A stretch of 6,784 nucleotides of DNA from Cellulomonadaceae bacterium (GCA_031282935.1 JAITCS010000122.1:1-6784); one strand, 5' to 3'. Numbered from the stretch's first letter, positions 1 to 6,304 are shown. Made by a program: numbers and translations. The notes: generated by a model not told the origin, from the sequence alone.

Positions 1-1069
1 CTTCCAAAGCCGCCGGATCCTCCAGGCGCCAAGTGTCCACATTTTTCAGGATTGGCTCTTCACCCAAGTAGTATCGCACCAAGTCAGGGACATAAGTGTA
101 AGTGAGTTTGTCATCAGCAACCCCGTTGCCCACTGCGTTAACCAGGGTCACTCGCCCTCGGCGCACGCAACCCATCAGGCCAGCGACGCCCAACATAGAA
201 TCGGCCCGGAACTGTACCGGGTCCAGAAACTCGTCATCAACCCGCCGATAAATGACGTCCACGCGGCGCGGCCCTTTGGTGGTGCGCATGTACACCTGCC
301 CGCCGTTGCACAGCAGGTCGCGGCCCTCCACGAGTTCCACGCCCATCATGCGAGCCAAAAGGGTGTGCTCAAAGTAAGCCGAGTTGTATACGCCGGGAGT
401 CAAAATAACCACCGTCGGATCGGGCACCCCGCGCGGCGCGGCAGCGATAAGCGCGCGCAGCAAATGTTCGGGATAATCGTTGACTTGGCGCACGCGAATG
501 GAGGAGAACAACTCTGGGAAACTGCGAACCATAGCGCGCCGGTTCGCCATCACGTAACTGACCCCAGAAGGGGTGCGCACGTTGTCCTCAAGAACGCGGT
601 AAGTCCCGGCGTCATCGCGCACAATGTCAATACCGGAAATATGGCAGCGCACCCCGTTGGGCGGCTCAATGCCGTGGGCTACCCTCTTATACTCTACCGA
701 GGACATAATCAGCCGCAGCGGCACCACGCCGTCTTTAACACAATTCTGCGGGCCATAAACATCAGCCAAGAAAGCTTCCAGGGTGCGGATACGCTGCTTG
801 ACGCCCCGGTCAATGATATCCCACTCTTTGGGTTCGATAACACGCGGTACAACATCGAGCGGGAAAGGGCGTTCCTCACCGGCATAATCGAAAGTGACGC
901 CCTGCGCGATGTACGATCTGGCGAGGGCATCAGCGCGAGATTTCACCTCTGCGGCGGTTAGCCCGGCGAGGGTTTTGTGGACCCGTTGATAGCCTTGGCG
1001 CACGCCAGTGGGCGAGAACATCTCGTCATATGCGGCGTCAAGCGCGTAGTCGCGGAACAGGTCAGACAC
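1..1069 (-). CDS. Circularly permuted type 2 ATP-grasp protein (DUF404/DUF407-like), N-terminal part
   Basis: This is the first 356 codons of a gene that runs off the left edge. The reading frame is open without a break from a GTG at 1069-1067. That start is well fixed: an in-frame TAA lies two codons upstream (1075-1073), and AAGGTG (complement of 1077-1082) sits 7 bases before the GTG. Family hallmarks seen are FDYAGEERPFPLDVVPRVI at residues 60-78, LEDNVRTPSGVSYVMANR at 160-177, GVYNSAYFEHTLLA at 226-239, LVNAVGNGVADD at 309-320 and YYLGEEPIL at 333-341. These resemble actinobacterial proteins such as Mycobacterium Rv2411c. Members are usually around 500 residues or more, so roughly a third should lie outside. 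Related proteins are predicted ATP-dependent amide- or peptide-bond-forming ligases, often encoded beside DUF403 (alpha-E) and transglutaminase-like genes. No substrate can be assigned here. No signal peptide is visible, so a cytoplasmic location is inferred. Confidence 0.92.
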   Translation of the reverse strand, partial: MSDLFRDYALDAAYDEMFSPTGVRQGYQRVHKTLAGLTAAEVKSRADALARSYIAQGVTFDYAGEERPFPLDVVPRVIEPKEWDIIDRGVKQRIRTLEAFLADVYGPQNCVKDGVVPLRLIMSSVEYKRVAHGIEPPNGVRCHISGIDIVRDDAGTYRVLEDNVRTPSGVSYVMANRRAMVRSFPELFSSIRVRQVNDYPEHLLRALIAAAPRGVPDPTVVILTPGVYNSAYFEHTLLARMMGVELVEGRDLLCNGGQVYMRTTKGPRRVDVIYRRVDDEFLDPVQFRADSMLGVAGLMGCVRRGRVTLVNAVGNGVADDKLTYTYVPDLVRYYLGEEPILKNVDTWRLEDPAALE

Positions 1070-1227
1070 GGGTTAACACCTTACCAGAATTGTGCTAGCG
1101 GGGATTCTTTGTGGGTAGATTCGCCGTGGGTTGCGGCACAGATAGCTTTAAGGCAATTATCGGGCCGAAAAATACCTCGACTTTTGGTGCTCAGCGGTGC
1201 CTGATGGTAAGGTGAGGCCGAATCGTT
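1070..1227. promoter_or_regulatory. Divergent promoter region between the ATP-grasp and ABC genes
   Basis: The 158 bases between two divergent starts must hold the promoters for both genes unless transcription enters from outside. Each gene has a Shine-Dalgarno inside the same nonamer GGTAAGGTG, at 1206-1214 for the plus gene and as its complement at 1077-1085 for the minus gene. Together they form a 9-bp inverted repeat spanning the region. The middle is locally AT-rich (about 1141-1176). I found no convincing -35/-10 pair; TAGATT at 1116-1121 is only a weak plus-strand -10 candidate. No regulator site is recognised. Confidence 0.4.
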
Positions 1228-4200
1228 ATGGAAACCGTACTTGCCCCTGCCCCAAGCCAAACCGCTGCAACCGAATCGCCTTTACCCTCCGTGTCCTCCA
1301 CCAAAATCTCCGTATCCCCCGCCAAAAGCGCCAAGAAAAGCCGGAAGCGTAAGCCCGCCCCAAAGGCCCCGCTGCCGCTTGCCCGCTCCCTTGATTTGCG
1401 GCGTGTGGCGAGTACGGGCGCGATTGTTGCTGCCATAATTCTGGTGCTGCGCAACGTGGCCAGCGCTGTGGCTACCTTAGTGACCGGCTGGCTGGTGCAA
1501 GATCTGAACACCACCTACTTGCAGGTGCTGGGATTTTCCCTGGTGGGTGGCGCAATTTTGTATGTGGTGTCGCAGGTCATCTGGACCAACCAGTGCGACA
1601 AAGCCGAGGGCCAACTCCGCGCTGACCTGCTCGCCGCAGCCTTGGCGCAACCCCTCGCCGTCATCGCCGCGCAGTCCTCGGGGGAAATCTTGGACCGAGT
1701 AGATGACGACGCGGCCGCCTTGGGGCGCCTGATTCGGGGCGCCGCCTTTGGCATGTTCCACACCTGTGTGGGCGCGATCACCATGTGGATAGTGGCGGGA
1801 ATAAGCTGGTGGCCCGCGTGGTTCATGTTCCCCCTATTCTTGGCATCAGGATATTTTTTGGTGCGCAAAAAACTTCCGATCATCAAAGAAAAGAAAGTCG
1901 AAGAAGAAATCGCTTGGACCAACCACGCAGCCGCTTTCGAGGAAGCCGTGGCCGCCCGCGACGATTTACGGACCAACAACGGGCAGGCTTTCGCAGTGCG
2001 GCGTCTGGCGGAACTCTCCGCCCAGATTTTCCGGCGCGTGCGCGTGGTGGCGATTCTGCAGGCGCAGGTTTTCGCGGTTTCCGGCGTGGCACTACACGCG
2101 ATTCTGGGCCTGATCACCGTGGCGGGCGTCATTTTCACCATTCGCGGGGCGCTGAGCGTGGGGCAGTTGGTGACCGTGTTCTTGGCGACCGCGTCTTTGG
2201 CGGGGCTTACTCAAGACCTGATTGGGCGATTGCCCGAAATTCAGGAGGGCTTGGGCGCGATGACCCGGATAAAGCAACTCCTTGAGGTTGAGCCGGAGCC
2301 GGTGGGCGGGGTGGCGTTGCCGGGGCAACTTGACCTGGAGTTTCGTAATCTGGATTTCGCGTACCCGGTTTCGGAGGAACACTCGTCTGACACCGATGGT
2401 ACCGCAACATCAGAAGCTACCGCTGGCTCCGATGCTGCCGCTAGCCTAGATGCTACTGCCGAATCTGGCCCAGCGTTGGTAACCACGCCCACACACTCTT
2501 TTGCGCTCCGCGAGGTCAACATTTACGTTCCCGCAGGTCAGACCATTGCGCTGGTCGGTCGCACCGGCTCTGGGAAAACCACCCTTGCCTCGCTGTTATC
2601 GCGAGCTGTTGAGCCAAATCCGGCCACGGTGTTCCTCGGCGGGCACGATGTACTGGATTACGACCTTTCGGCGTTGCGTCGAGGCATCGGTGTGGTTTCG
2701 CAGCGCACTGAAATCTTGGCTGGCACGCTGCGCGATAATGTTACGCTGTTCGGCGCTTTCGGTTCGACCTCCACCGCAGCAAATCCGGGCGCCGCAGACG
2801 TGGTCGCAGCAGATCCTGTCGCAGCCGCGATGGCCAAGTTGGGTCTGACCGAGTGGGTGGCGGCGTTGCCCGATGGGTTAGAAACTCTGCTCGGCCCCGG
2901 CGGCACTAAACTTTCGGCGGGGGAGGAGCAACTGGTGGCTTTTGCGCGCCTCTTGGTGCGCGATGTCCACCTCGTTATTCTTGACGAGGCGACCGCCCGC
3001 ATGGATCCCCTCACCGAGCGTCGCGTGATTGCGGCGGCTCATTCGCTGCTCTCGGGCCGCACGGGTGTGGTGATCGCGCACCGGCTTGCCACGATTGAGC
3101 GGGCTGACCTCGTGGCGGTGCTGTCGCACGGCGAAGTCATCCAACAAGGTTCCCAAGCCGCTCTCGCCGCCCAACCCGGCCCTTACCGCGACCTGATCGA
3201 AGCCGCCGCGACCGGCGATGCATACGGCAATTCTGCTGATCTTGATGAGATAACGGACGAAGCTCCCGCCCTCAGTGGCACGCCAAACCCCACCGAATCC
3301 GCCGCACAAGCCTCGGAACCCGAAGCCGACGAGCGCCTCTTCCGACGCCGCAACCGAACCGAAGCCGGCGACAAGGAAAAGCACAAAGGCATGAAACTCA
3401 TGCCAGCCGTGCGCCGCATGTGGTTCATAAACTGGCAATGGGGTCTGATTGGGGTACTCGGATTCTTTGTCGGCTCCCTGTTCTTTGCGCAAGGCCCGGT
3501 CACCGGATACCTTTGGGGTCGAATCGTTGAGGGGCTTGAGATAGGTCGCCTAGAAACCGTGATGCTGATTGCGATGATCGCGCTGCTGGTTGGCTCCCGC
3601 CTCGCTGTCGCGTATGCGGTTCGCGTGTACGGCCTGTGGTGGACTTCACTGAACATGAGGGTGCGGATGGCTGTGATGCGGGGCCAGATTGCGAAAAGGC
3701 GGCTCGCGGCCACCCCGCCCGGCGAAGTGGTGGCGCGCGCAATGGATTCGGACCGATTCATCTTTTACGCCGACCGGTGGTTCGATTTCGCCAACGCAAT
3801 CCTGGTGGCCGTGGTGGTTACTTTGCTCAGCCGGTCTTGGATGGCCGGGCTGGTCATCCTGGGGATTTTGGCGATTTCCGCCGTCGGTGCCGTCGCAGGT
3901 CGGCGGATTGCGGGACGCACGGCGAAAGAGGCGGCGGCGGCCCGGGCGCAATTCGGTCGCGTGCTGGTTTCGGTGCTCGACGGATCTAGGACGGTGAAGC
4001 TCGCGGCGGCGACCGCGCAAGTGGAAGCCTACCTGGCCCGCGTTGACAGCAAACGGGTGCGGGCTGCAATGTTTGAGCACCGGGTTCGGGCGATTTTGGA
4101 TGGCATACCGGCCGTGCTCTGTTTCGGGGCGGCCGCCGGAGCTTGGGTGCTGCACCAAAACGGGTACTGGTCGCTGGCCACCACGCTGATGGTTTCCAAC

Positions 4201-5073
4201 ACCGCAATCGGCTACATCTGGTTCGCGATGACCACCGGCGGGGTCGTCAACGACGCGCCGGGCGTGCGGTCGTGGCAGATCGCTACGCAGGATTTCGCAG
4301 GCGGGCGCTCCCTCGTGGCAACCCCCGCTGGAGTTTCGCTGGTAACGGGTGCGGCGCCCGCGCCAAGTGCGGACGTGGCAGAACCGCTGTCAACCCTCGA
4401 ATTGCGCGACTATTCAGTGCAGTTCGATGATGATGGTTCGACAGCCGTATCAGATGTCAACCTGACCGTTACCGCCGGACAAGTGGTGCTGCTGCTTGGC
4501 CAAGTAGGCTCTGGAAAATCAGCGCTGCTGTCTGCACTCGCTGGCCTTCGGTCCTCAACAGGCGAAATGTACTGGAATGGTGCCCAGGTCAGTGACCCCG
4601 AAGTGTTCTTGCGGCCCCGGCGCGTCGCTTACGTTTCCCAATTACCGCGCGTAGTATCGGGCACGATAGCGGAAAACATTCAGTTGGATCATGCGGCTCG
4701 TCCCTTGGACGAGCCTGTCACTGGGGCGCGCCTTGATGTGGACGTGACAGAGGCCGGGGGGTTGTCCGCGTTGGTGGGGCACCGTGGGGTGAAACTCTCT
4801 GGTGGGCAATCCCAGCGCCTTGCCTTGGCGCGGGCTCTGGCGACGCAATCGGCGATTCTGGTTGCTGACGACATCTCGTCCGCTTTGGACGCGGCCACCG
4901 AGTTGGAACTGTGGCAACACTTGCGTGCGAACGGGCAGACCGTGATTGGCTCCACGTCAAAACTGGCAGCCTTGGCGCTTGCGGACCAAGTGGTGGTGAT
5001 TGTGGACGGTCGCGTGGTCGCCACCGGGCCTTGGGCCGACCTCGCCCCCGCCTACGCCCACCTCGCCAGCTAA
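1228..5073 (+). CDS. Fused full-length ABC exporter, TMD1-NBD1-TMD2-NBD2, with asymmetric ATP sites
   Basis: A single 1281-residue polypeptide carries both halves of a type IV (ABCB-like) exporter in the membrane. ATG 1228 is the first start after an in-frame TGA at 1213, with AAGGTGAGG (1209-1217) ten bases before it. A basic Lys/Arg/Pro/Ala tail (about 1-55) precedes TMD1, with helices near 62-90, 97-119, 172-212 and 281-326. NBD1 has Walker A at 444-451 (K450), Q492, a signature altered to LSAGE (562-566), Walker B ending D586-E587, and H618. An acidic linker (about 660-720) leads to TMD2 (about 722-1040). NBD2 has Walker A 1091-1098 (K1097), Q1138, canonical LSGGQ (1190-1194), but D1215 where the catalytic Glu is expected and S1244 where the H-loop His is expected. 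NBD1 therefore supplies the hydrolytic residues opposite NBD2's good signature. Substrate unknown; drug, peptide or lipid export are all possible. Bacterial exporters of this type are more often two half-transporters. Confidence 0.95.
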   Translation: METVLAPAPSQTAATESPLPSVSSTKISVSPAKSAKKSRKRKPAPKAPLPLARSLDLRRVASTGAIVAAIILVLRNVASAVATLVTGWLVQDLNTTYLQVLGFSLVGGAILYVVSQVIWTNQCDKAEGQLRADLLAAALAQPLAVIAAQSSGEILDRVDDDAAALGRLIRGAAFGMFHTCVGAITMWIVAGISWWPAWFMFPLFLASGYFLVRKKLPIIKEKKVEEEIAWTNHAAAFEEAVAARDDLRTNNGQAFAVRRLAELSAQIFRRVRVVAILQAQVFAVSGVALHAILGLITVAGVIFTIRGALSVGQLVTVFLATASLAGLTQDLIGRLPEIQEGLGAMTRIKQLLEVEPEPVGGVALPGQLDLEFRNLDFAYPVSEEHSSDTDGTATSEATAGSDAAASLDATAESGPALVTTPTHSFALREVNIYVPAGQTIALVGRTGSGKTTLASLLSRAVEPNPATVFLGGHDVLDYDLSALRRGIGVVSQRTEILAGTLRDNVTLFGAFGSTSTAANPGAADVVAADPVAAAMAKLGLTEWVAALPDGLETLLGPGGTKLSAGEEQLVAFARLLVRDVHLVILDEATARMDPLTERRVIAAAHSLLSGRTGVVIAHRLATIERADLVAVLSHGEVIQQGSQAALAAQPGPYRDLIEAAATGDAYGNSADLDEITDEAPALSGTPNPTESAAQASEPEADERLFRRRNRTEAGDKEKHKGMKLMPAVRRMWFINWQWGLIGVLGFFVGSLFFAQGPVTGYLWGRIVEGLEIGRLETVMLIAMIALLVGSRLAVAYAVRVYGLWWTSLNMRVRMAVMRGQIAKRRLAATPPGEVVARAMDSDRFIFYADRWFDFANAILVAVVVTLLSRSWMAGLVILGILAISAVGAVAGRRIAGRTAKEAAAARAQFGRVLVSVLDGSRTVKLAAATAQVEAYLARVDSKRVRAAMFEHRVRAILDGIPAVLCFGAAAGAWVLHQNGYWSLATTLMVSNTAIGYIWFAMTTGGVVNDAPGVRSWQIATQDFAGGRSLVATPAGVSLVTGAAPAPSADVAEPLSTLELRDYSVQFDDDGSTAVSDVNLTVTAGQVVLLLGQVGSGKSALLSALAGLRSSTGEMYWNGAQVSDPEVFLRPRRVAYVSQLPRVVSGTIAENIQLDHAARPLDEPVTGARLDVDVTEAGGLSALVGHRGVKLSGGQSQRLALARALATQSAILVADDISSALDAATELELWQHLRANGQTVIGSTSKLAALALADQVVVIVDGRVVATGPWADLAPAYAHLAS

Positions 5074-5122
5074 CCTCTCTCCATCCCGATGCGTGTATCT
5101 CGGACGATTGTACTCATTTCTA

Positions 5123-5159
5123 TTGTGGTGTTACCTTATGATACATTGGTGATGCCACA
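5123..5159 (+). promoter_or_regulatory. Candidate promoter/operator of the toxin-antitoxin operon
   Basis: TATGAT at 5137-5142 is a good -10-like hexamer about 50 bases before the antitoxin start. No good -35 lies at the usual spacing. It is bracketed by TGTGG (5124-5128) and CCACA (5155-5159), a 5-bp inverted repeat around the -10 that could be an operator. The stretch 5101-5195 is clearly AT-richer than the end of the ABC gene. I see no terminator hairpin after the ABC stop, so some read-through from the exporter gene is possible. Confidence 0.35.
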
Positions 5160-5174
5160 CAGTAGCTAGGAGCC

Positions 5175-5182
5175 TAACGTTA
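5175..5182. repeat. 8-bp palindrome TAACGTTA next to the antitoxin ribosome-binding site
   Basis: TAACGTTA reads the same on both strands and abuts the Shine-Dalgarno AAGGGG. Its place between the putative -10 and the start would suit autoregulation of a toxin-antitoxin operon, but 8 bp is short enough to be chance. Confidence 0.3.
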
Positions 5183-5187
5183 AGGGG
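5182..5187 (+). promoter_or_regulatory. Shine-Dalgarno AAGGGG selecting ATG 5196 for the antitoxin
   Basis: AAGGGG lies 8 bases before ATG 5196. The only other in-frame start after the TAA at 5181 is GTG 5187, which would overlap this site and have no ribosome-binding site of its own. ATG 5196 is therefore preferred. Confidence 0.7.
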
Positions 5188-5195
5188 TGGTAGCG

Positions 5196-5786
5196 ATGGC
5201 TTCAATCCATGATGTCGCCGCGTACATACTTGCCTCGCGAGGGCCTATGACGGCGATGAAGCTCGAAAAGCTAGTGTATTATTCCCAGGCATGGCATCTG
5301 GTTTGGGAGGATACGGCTTTATTTTCGGAACACTTTGAGGCTTGGAACAAGGGGCCGGTTGCTCCTGCTCTTCAGAATTTGCATCGGGGACAATACATAG
5401 TTACTTCTTGGCCTATTGGTGATTCGGGTAGGCTTTCCGGGGCTGAGATTGCCACAGTGGATTCGGTGGTGGGTTTCTATGGTGCGATGAGTGCAGAGCA
5501 GCTCTCATCCTGTACCCATAATGAAGCGCCTTGGATCGATGCTCGGGCAGGGCTTCCTGATACTATGGCTTCTACTAACCTAATTTCAACTGACTCAATC
5601 CGCGATTACTACAGTAGCAAAGAAATGGATTACGGCCTTTGGCTTCAACATTTGGAAGCGCGCGCGGCTGGTGTCCGGGCGGGTCGCATAGCGACAGTAT
5701 CTCTGGAAGAAGTGGCTGAAGAATTTGGCATCGATTTGACTATGACCGAGGAAGAAACCGCTGAGATTCTTTCTGCAATTAATTGA
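5196..5786 (+). CDS. Panacea/SocA-like (DUF4065) antitoxin
   Basis: A 196-residue protein with the Panacea (DUF4065, SocA/GepA-like) domain. Visible family motifs are MKLEKLVYYSQAW at 21-33, FEAWNKGPVAP at 47-57 and LSSCTHNEAPW at 103-113. The domain covers about residues 4-140, and the rest is a charged C-terminal tail with an SLEEVAEEFGI segment (169-179). Panacea proteins are known as antitoxin domains that pair with many unrelated toxin folds and neutralise them by direct binding. Here the partner should be the RelE/ParE-type protein encoded immediately downstream; the TGA at 5784-5786 touches that gene's ATG. Which part holds the toxin is not visible, but the tail outside the core domain is a candidate. 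No standard DNA-binding domain is obvious, so autoregulation is uncertain. The gene is AT-richer than the ABC gene, consistent with acquisition. DUF4065 is clear; the antitoxin role rests on family knowledge plus context. Confidence 0.9.
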   Translation: MASIHDVAAYILASRGPMTAMKLEKLVYYSQAWHLVWEDTALFSEHFEAWNKGPVAPALQNLHRGQYIVTSWPIGDSGRLSGAEIATVDSVVGFYGAMSAEQLSSCTHNEAPWIDARAGLPDTMASTNLISTDSIRDYYSSKEMDYGLWLQHLEARAAGVRAGRIATVSLEEVAEEFGIDLTMTEEETAEILSAIN

Positions 5787-6068
5787 ATGAACGATAAACC
5801 GCAATGGCAGCTAAAGCTGGATACGCCCTCATTTGGGCGTGCGCTGAGAAAGCTTGACCCACCTGTCAGGAAGCGTATCCTAATATCTCTTTCTGCTATT
5901 AGAGATAGCGCAAATCCTCGATCTAGAGGGAAAGCGTTAACGGGTGATAAATCTGGCCTTTGGTGTTATAGGGTTGGGGACTGGCGGATAATCGTAGATA
6001 TTCAAGATGCGCTGTTGATAGTGCTCGCGCTTGATGTAGATCATCGCGGAAGCATTTATCGTAAGTAA
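5787..6068 (+). CDS. RelE/ParE-family toxin paired with the Panacea antitoxin
   Basis: A 93-residue protein, the usual length for RelE/ParE toxins, with the family pattern along its length: an aromatic start strand (QWQLKL, 6-11), a helical FGRALRKLDPPVRKRI stretch (16-31), DSANPRSRGKAL (40-51), LWCYRVGDWRIIVDI (58-72) and a C-terminal VDHRGSIYRK (84-93). RelE relatives cleave mRNA on the ribosome, while ParE relatives act on gyrase. The LW-YRVGDWR and HR-IY pattern is of the RelE/YoeB-like type, so mRNA cleavage is the better guess. R67, R87 and Y91 sit where RelE has functional Arg/Arg/Tyr residues by my hand alignment. C60 sits where relatives commonly have Arg (LWRYRVGD). No Shine-Dalgarno precedes the ATG and the start abuts the antitoxin TGA, so translation is probably coupled. 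The gene is AT-rich: 23 G/C in 60 bases at 5881-5940, against 37 in 60 at 4021-4080 in the ABC gene. Confidence 0.9.
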   Translation: MNDKPQWQLKLDTPSFGRALRKLDPPVRKRILISLSAIRDSANPRSRGKALTGDKSGLWCYRVGDWRIIVDIQDALLIVLALDVDHRGSIYRK

Positions 6069-6087
6069 CCTGTCGTGCCCTAGCTTT

Positions 6088-6140
6088 CAGTTAGGTGGTG
6101 TTCATAGTTGCGCCCCGGGTTTTGCGCAGGACCTAACCTG
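6088..6140. repeat. Nested inverted repeats downstream of the toxin gene
   Basis: GTTAGGT (6090-6096) pairs perfectly with ACCTAAC (6131-6137), and with a one-base bulge the pairing extends to 6088-6140. Inside it, TGCGC (6109-6113) pairs with GCGCA (6124-6128) around a 10-base loop. No run of T follows on either strand, so it is not a classic intrinsic terminator. It starts 20 bases after the toxin stop and could be a 3' RNA structure, a terminator of the U-less kind, or an operator. Confidence 0.45.
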
Positions 6141-6157
6141 CTTCTGGGCAAGAAGCA
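6139..6157. repeat. Perfect 7-bp hairpin with a 5-base loop
   Basis: TGCTTCT (6139-6145) and AGAAGCA (6151-6157) are perfect inverted repeats around GGGCA. The hairpin touches the outer arm of the preceding nested structure, so the two make a compact folded block. It may help end the toxin-antitoxin transcript, though no T tract follows. Confidence 0.5.
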
Positions 6158-6202
6158 AAGTGTGACAATTGCGGACAAAGCTCCGTCAAACTTTTAGGTC
6201 TC

Positions 6203-6214
6203 AAAAAATATTTT
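6203..6214. other. AT-only tract with AAAATATTTT palindrome
   Basis: Twelve consecutive A/T bases, including a 10-bp palindrome at 6205-6214, stand out in this sequence. It lies just before the ABC-derived fragment. It could be a remnant promoter or an insertion boundary, and neither can be shown. Confidence 0.3.
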
Positions 6215-6229
6215 GTTCATCAGCGCAAG

Positions 6230-6304
6230 GCTCTGGACGCGGCCACGGAGTTGGAACTGTGTGGCACCATCTGCATGTGCGAACGGGCAGACCGTGATTG
6301 TTCC
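6230..6304 (+). pseudogene. Decayed fragment of an ABC exporter NBD2 (copy of 4882-4953)
   Basis: This stretch is a second, imperfect copy of the bases encoding residues 1219-1242 of the ABC exporter, just after its Walker B. By hand alignment 65 of 71 aligned positions match. There is a 14-base identical run (6248-6261 with 4900-4913) and a 24-base one (6277-6300 with 4925-4948). Two 2-base insertions (near 6262-6263 and 6275-6276) shift the frame, and a 1-base loss follows, so the long identical run is read out of frame. No start, Walker A or signature motif is nearby. The two substitutions in the first block (TTG/CTG Leu, ACC/ACG Thr) are synonymous, which hints that the copy diverged as a coding sequence before breaking. 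It is either a relic of a tandem paralogue or of a duplicated 3' end. Confidence 0.75.

Noticed and set aside
365..961. Plus-strand open frame of 198 codons
   Set aside because: It lies wholly opposite the ATP-grasp gene, whose minus-strand frame carries clear family motifs throughout. The plus-strand product has no recognisable domain.
1515..2141. Minus-strand open frame of 208 codons inside the ABC gene
   Set aside because: It is antisense to TMD1 of the exporter; its Arg/Ala/Ser-rich product is typical of shadow frames in high-GC DNA.
2878..3492. Minus-strand open frame of 204 codons, and neighbouring frames at 3183-3761 and 3646-4158
   Set aside because: All are antisense to the continuous exporter frame and lack ribosome-binding sites or domains.
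1228..5073. Fused CydDC (thiol exporter) identity for the ABC gene
   Set aside because: The four-domain layout is compatible, but I recognise no CydD- or CydC-specific sequence and there are no cytochrome bd genes in view.
5074..5195. Intrinsic terminator after the ABC gene
   Set aside because: No inverted repeat with useful stem length, and no T tract, follows the stop at 5071-5073.
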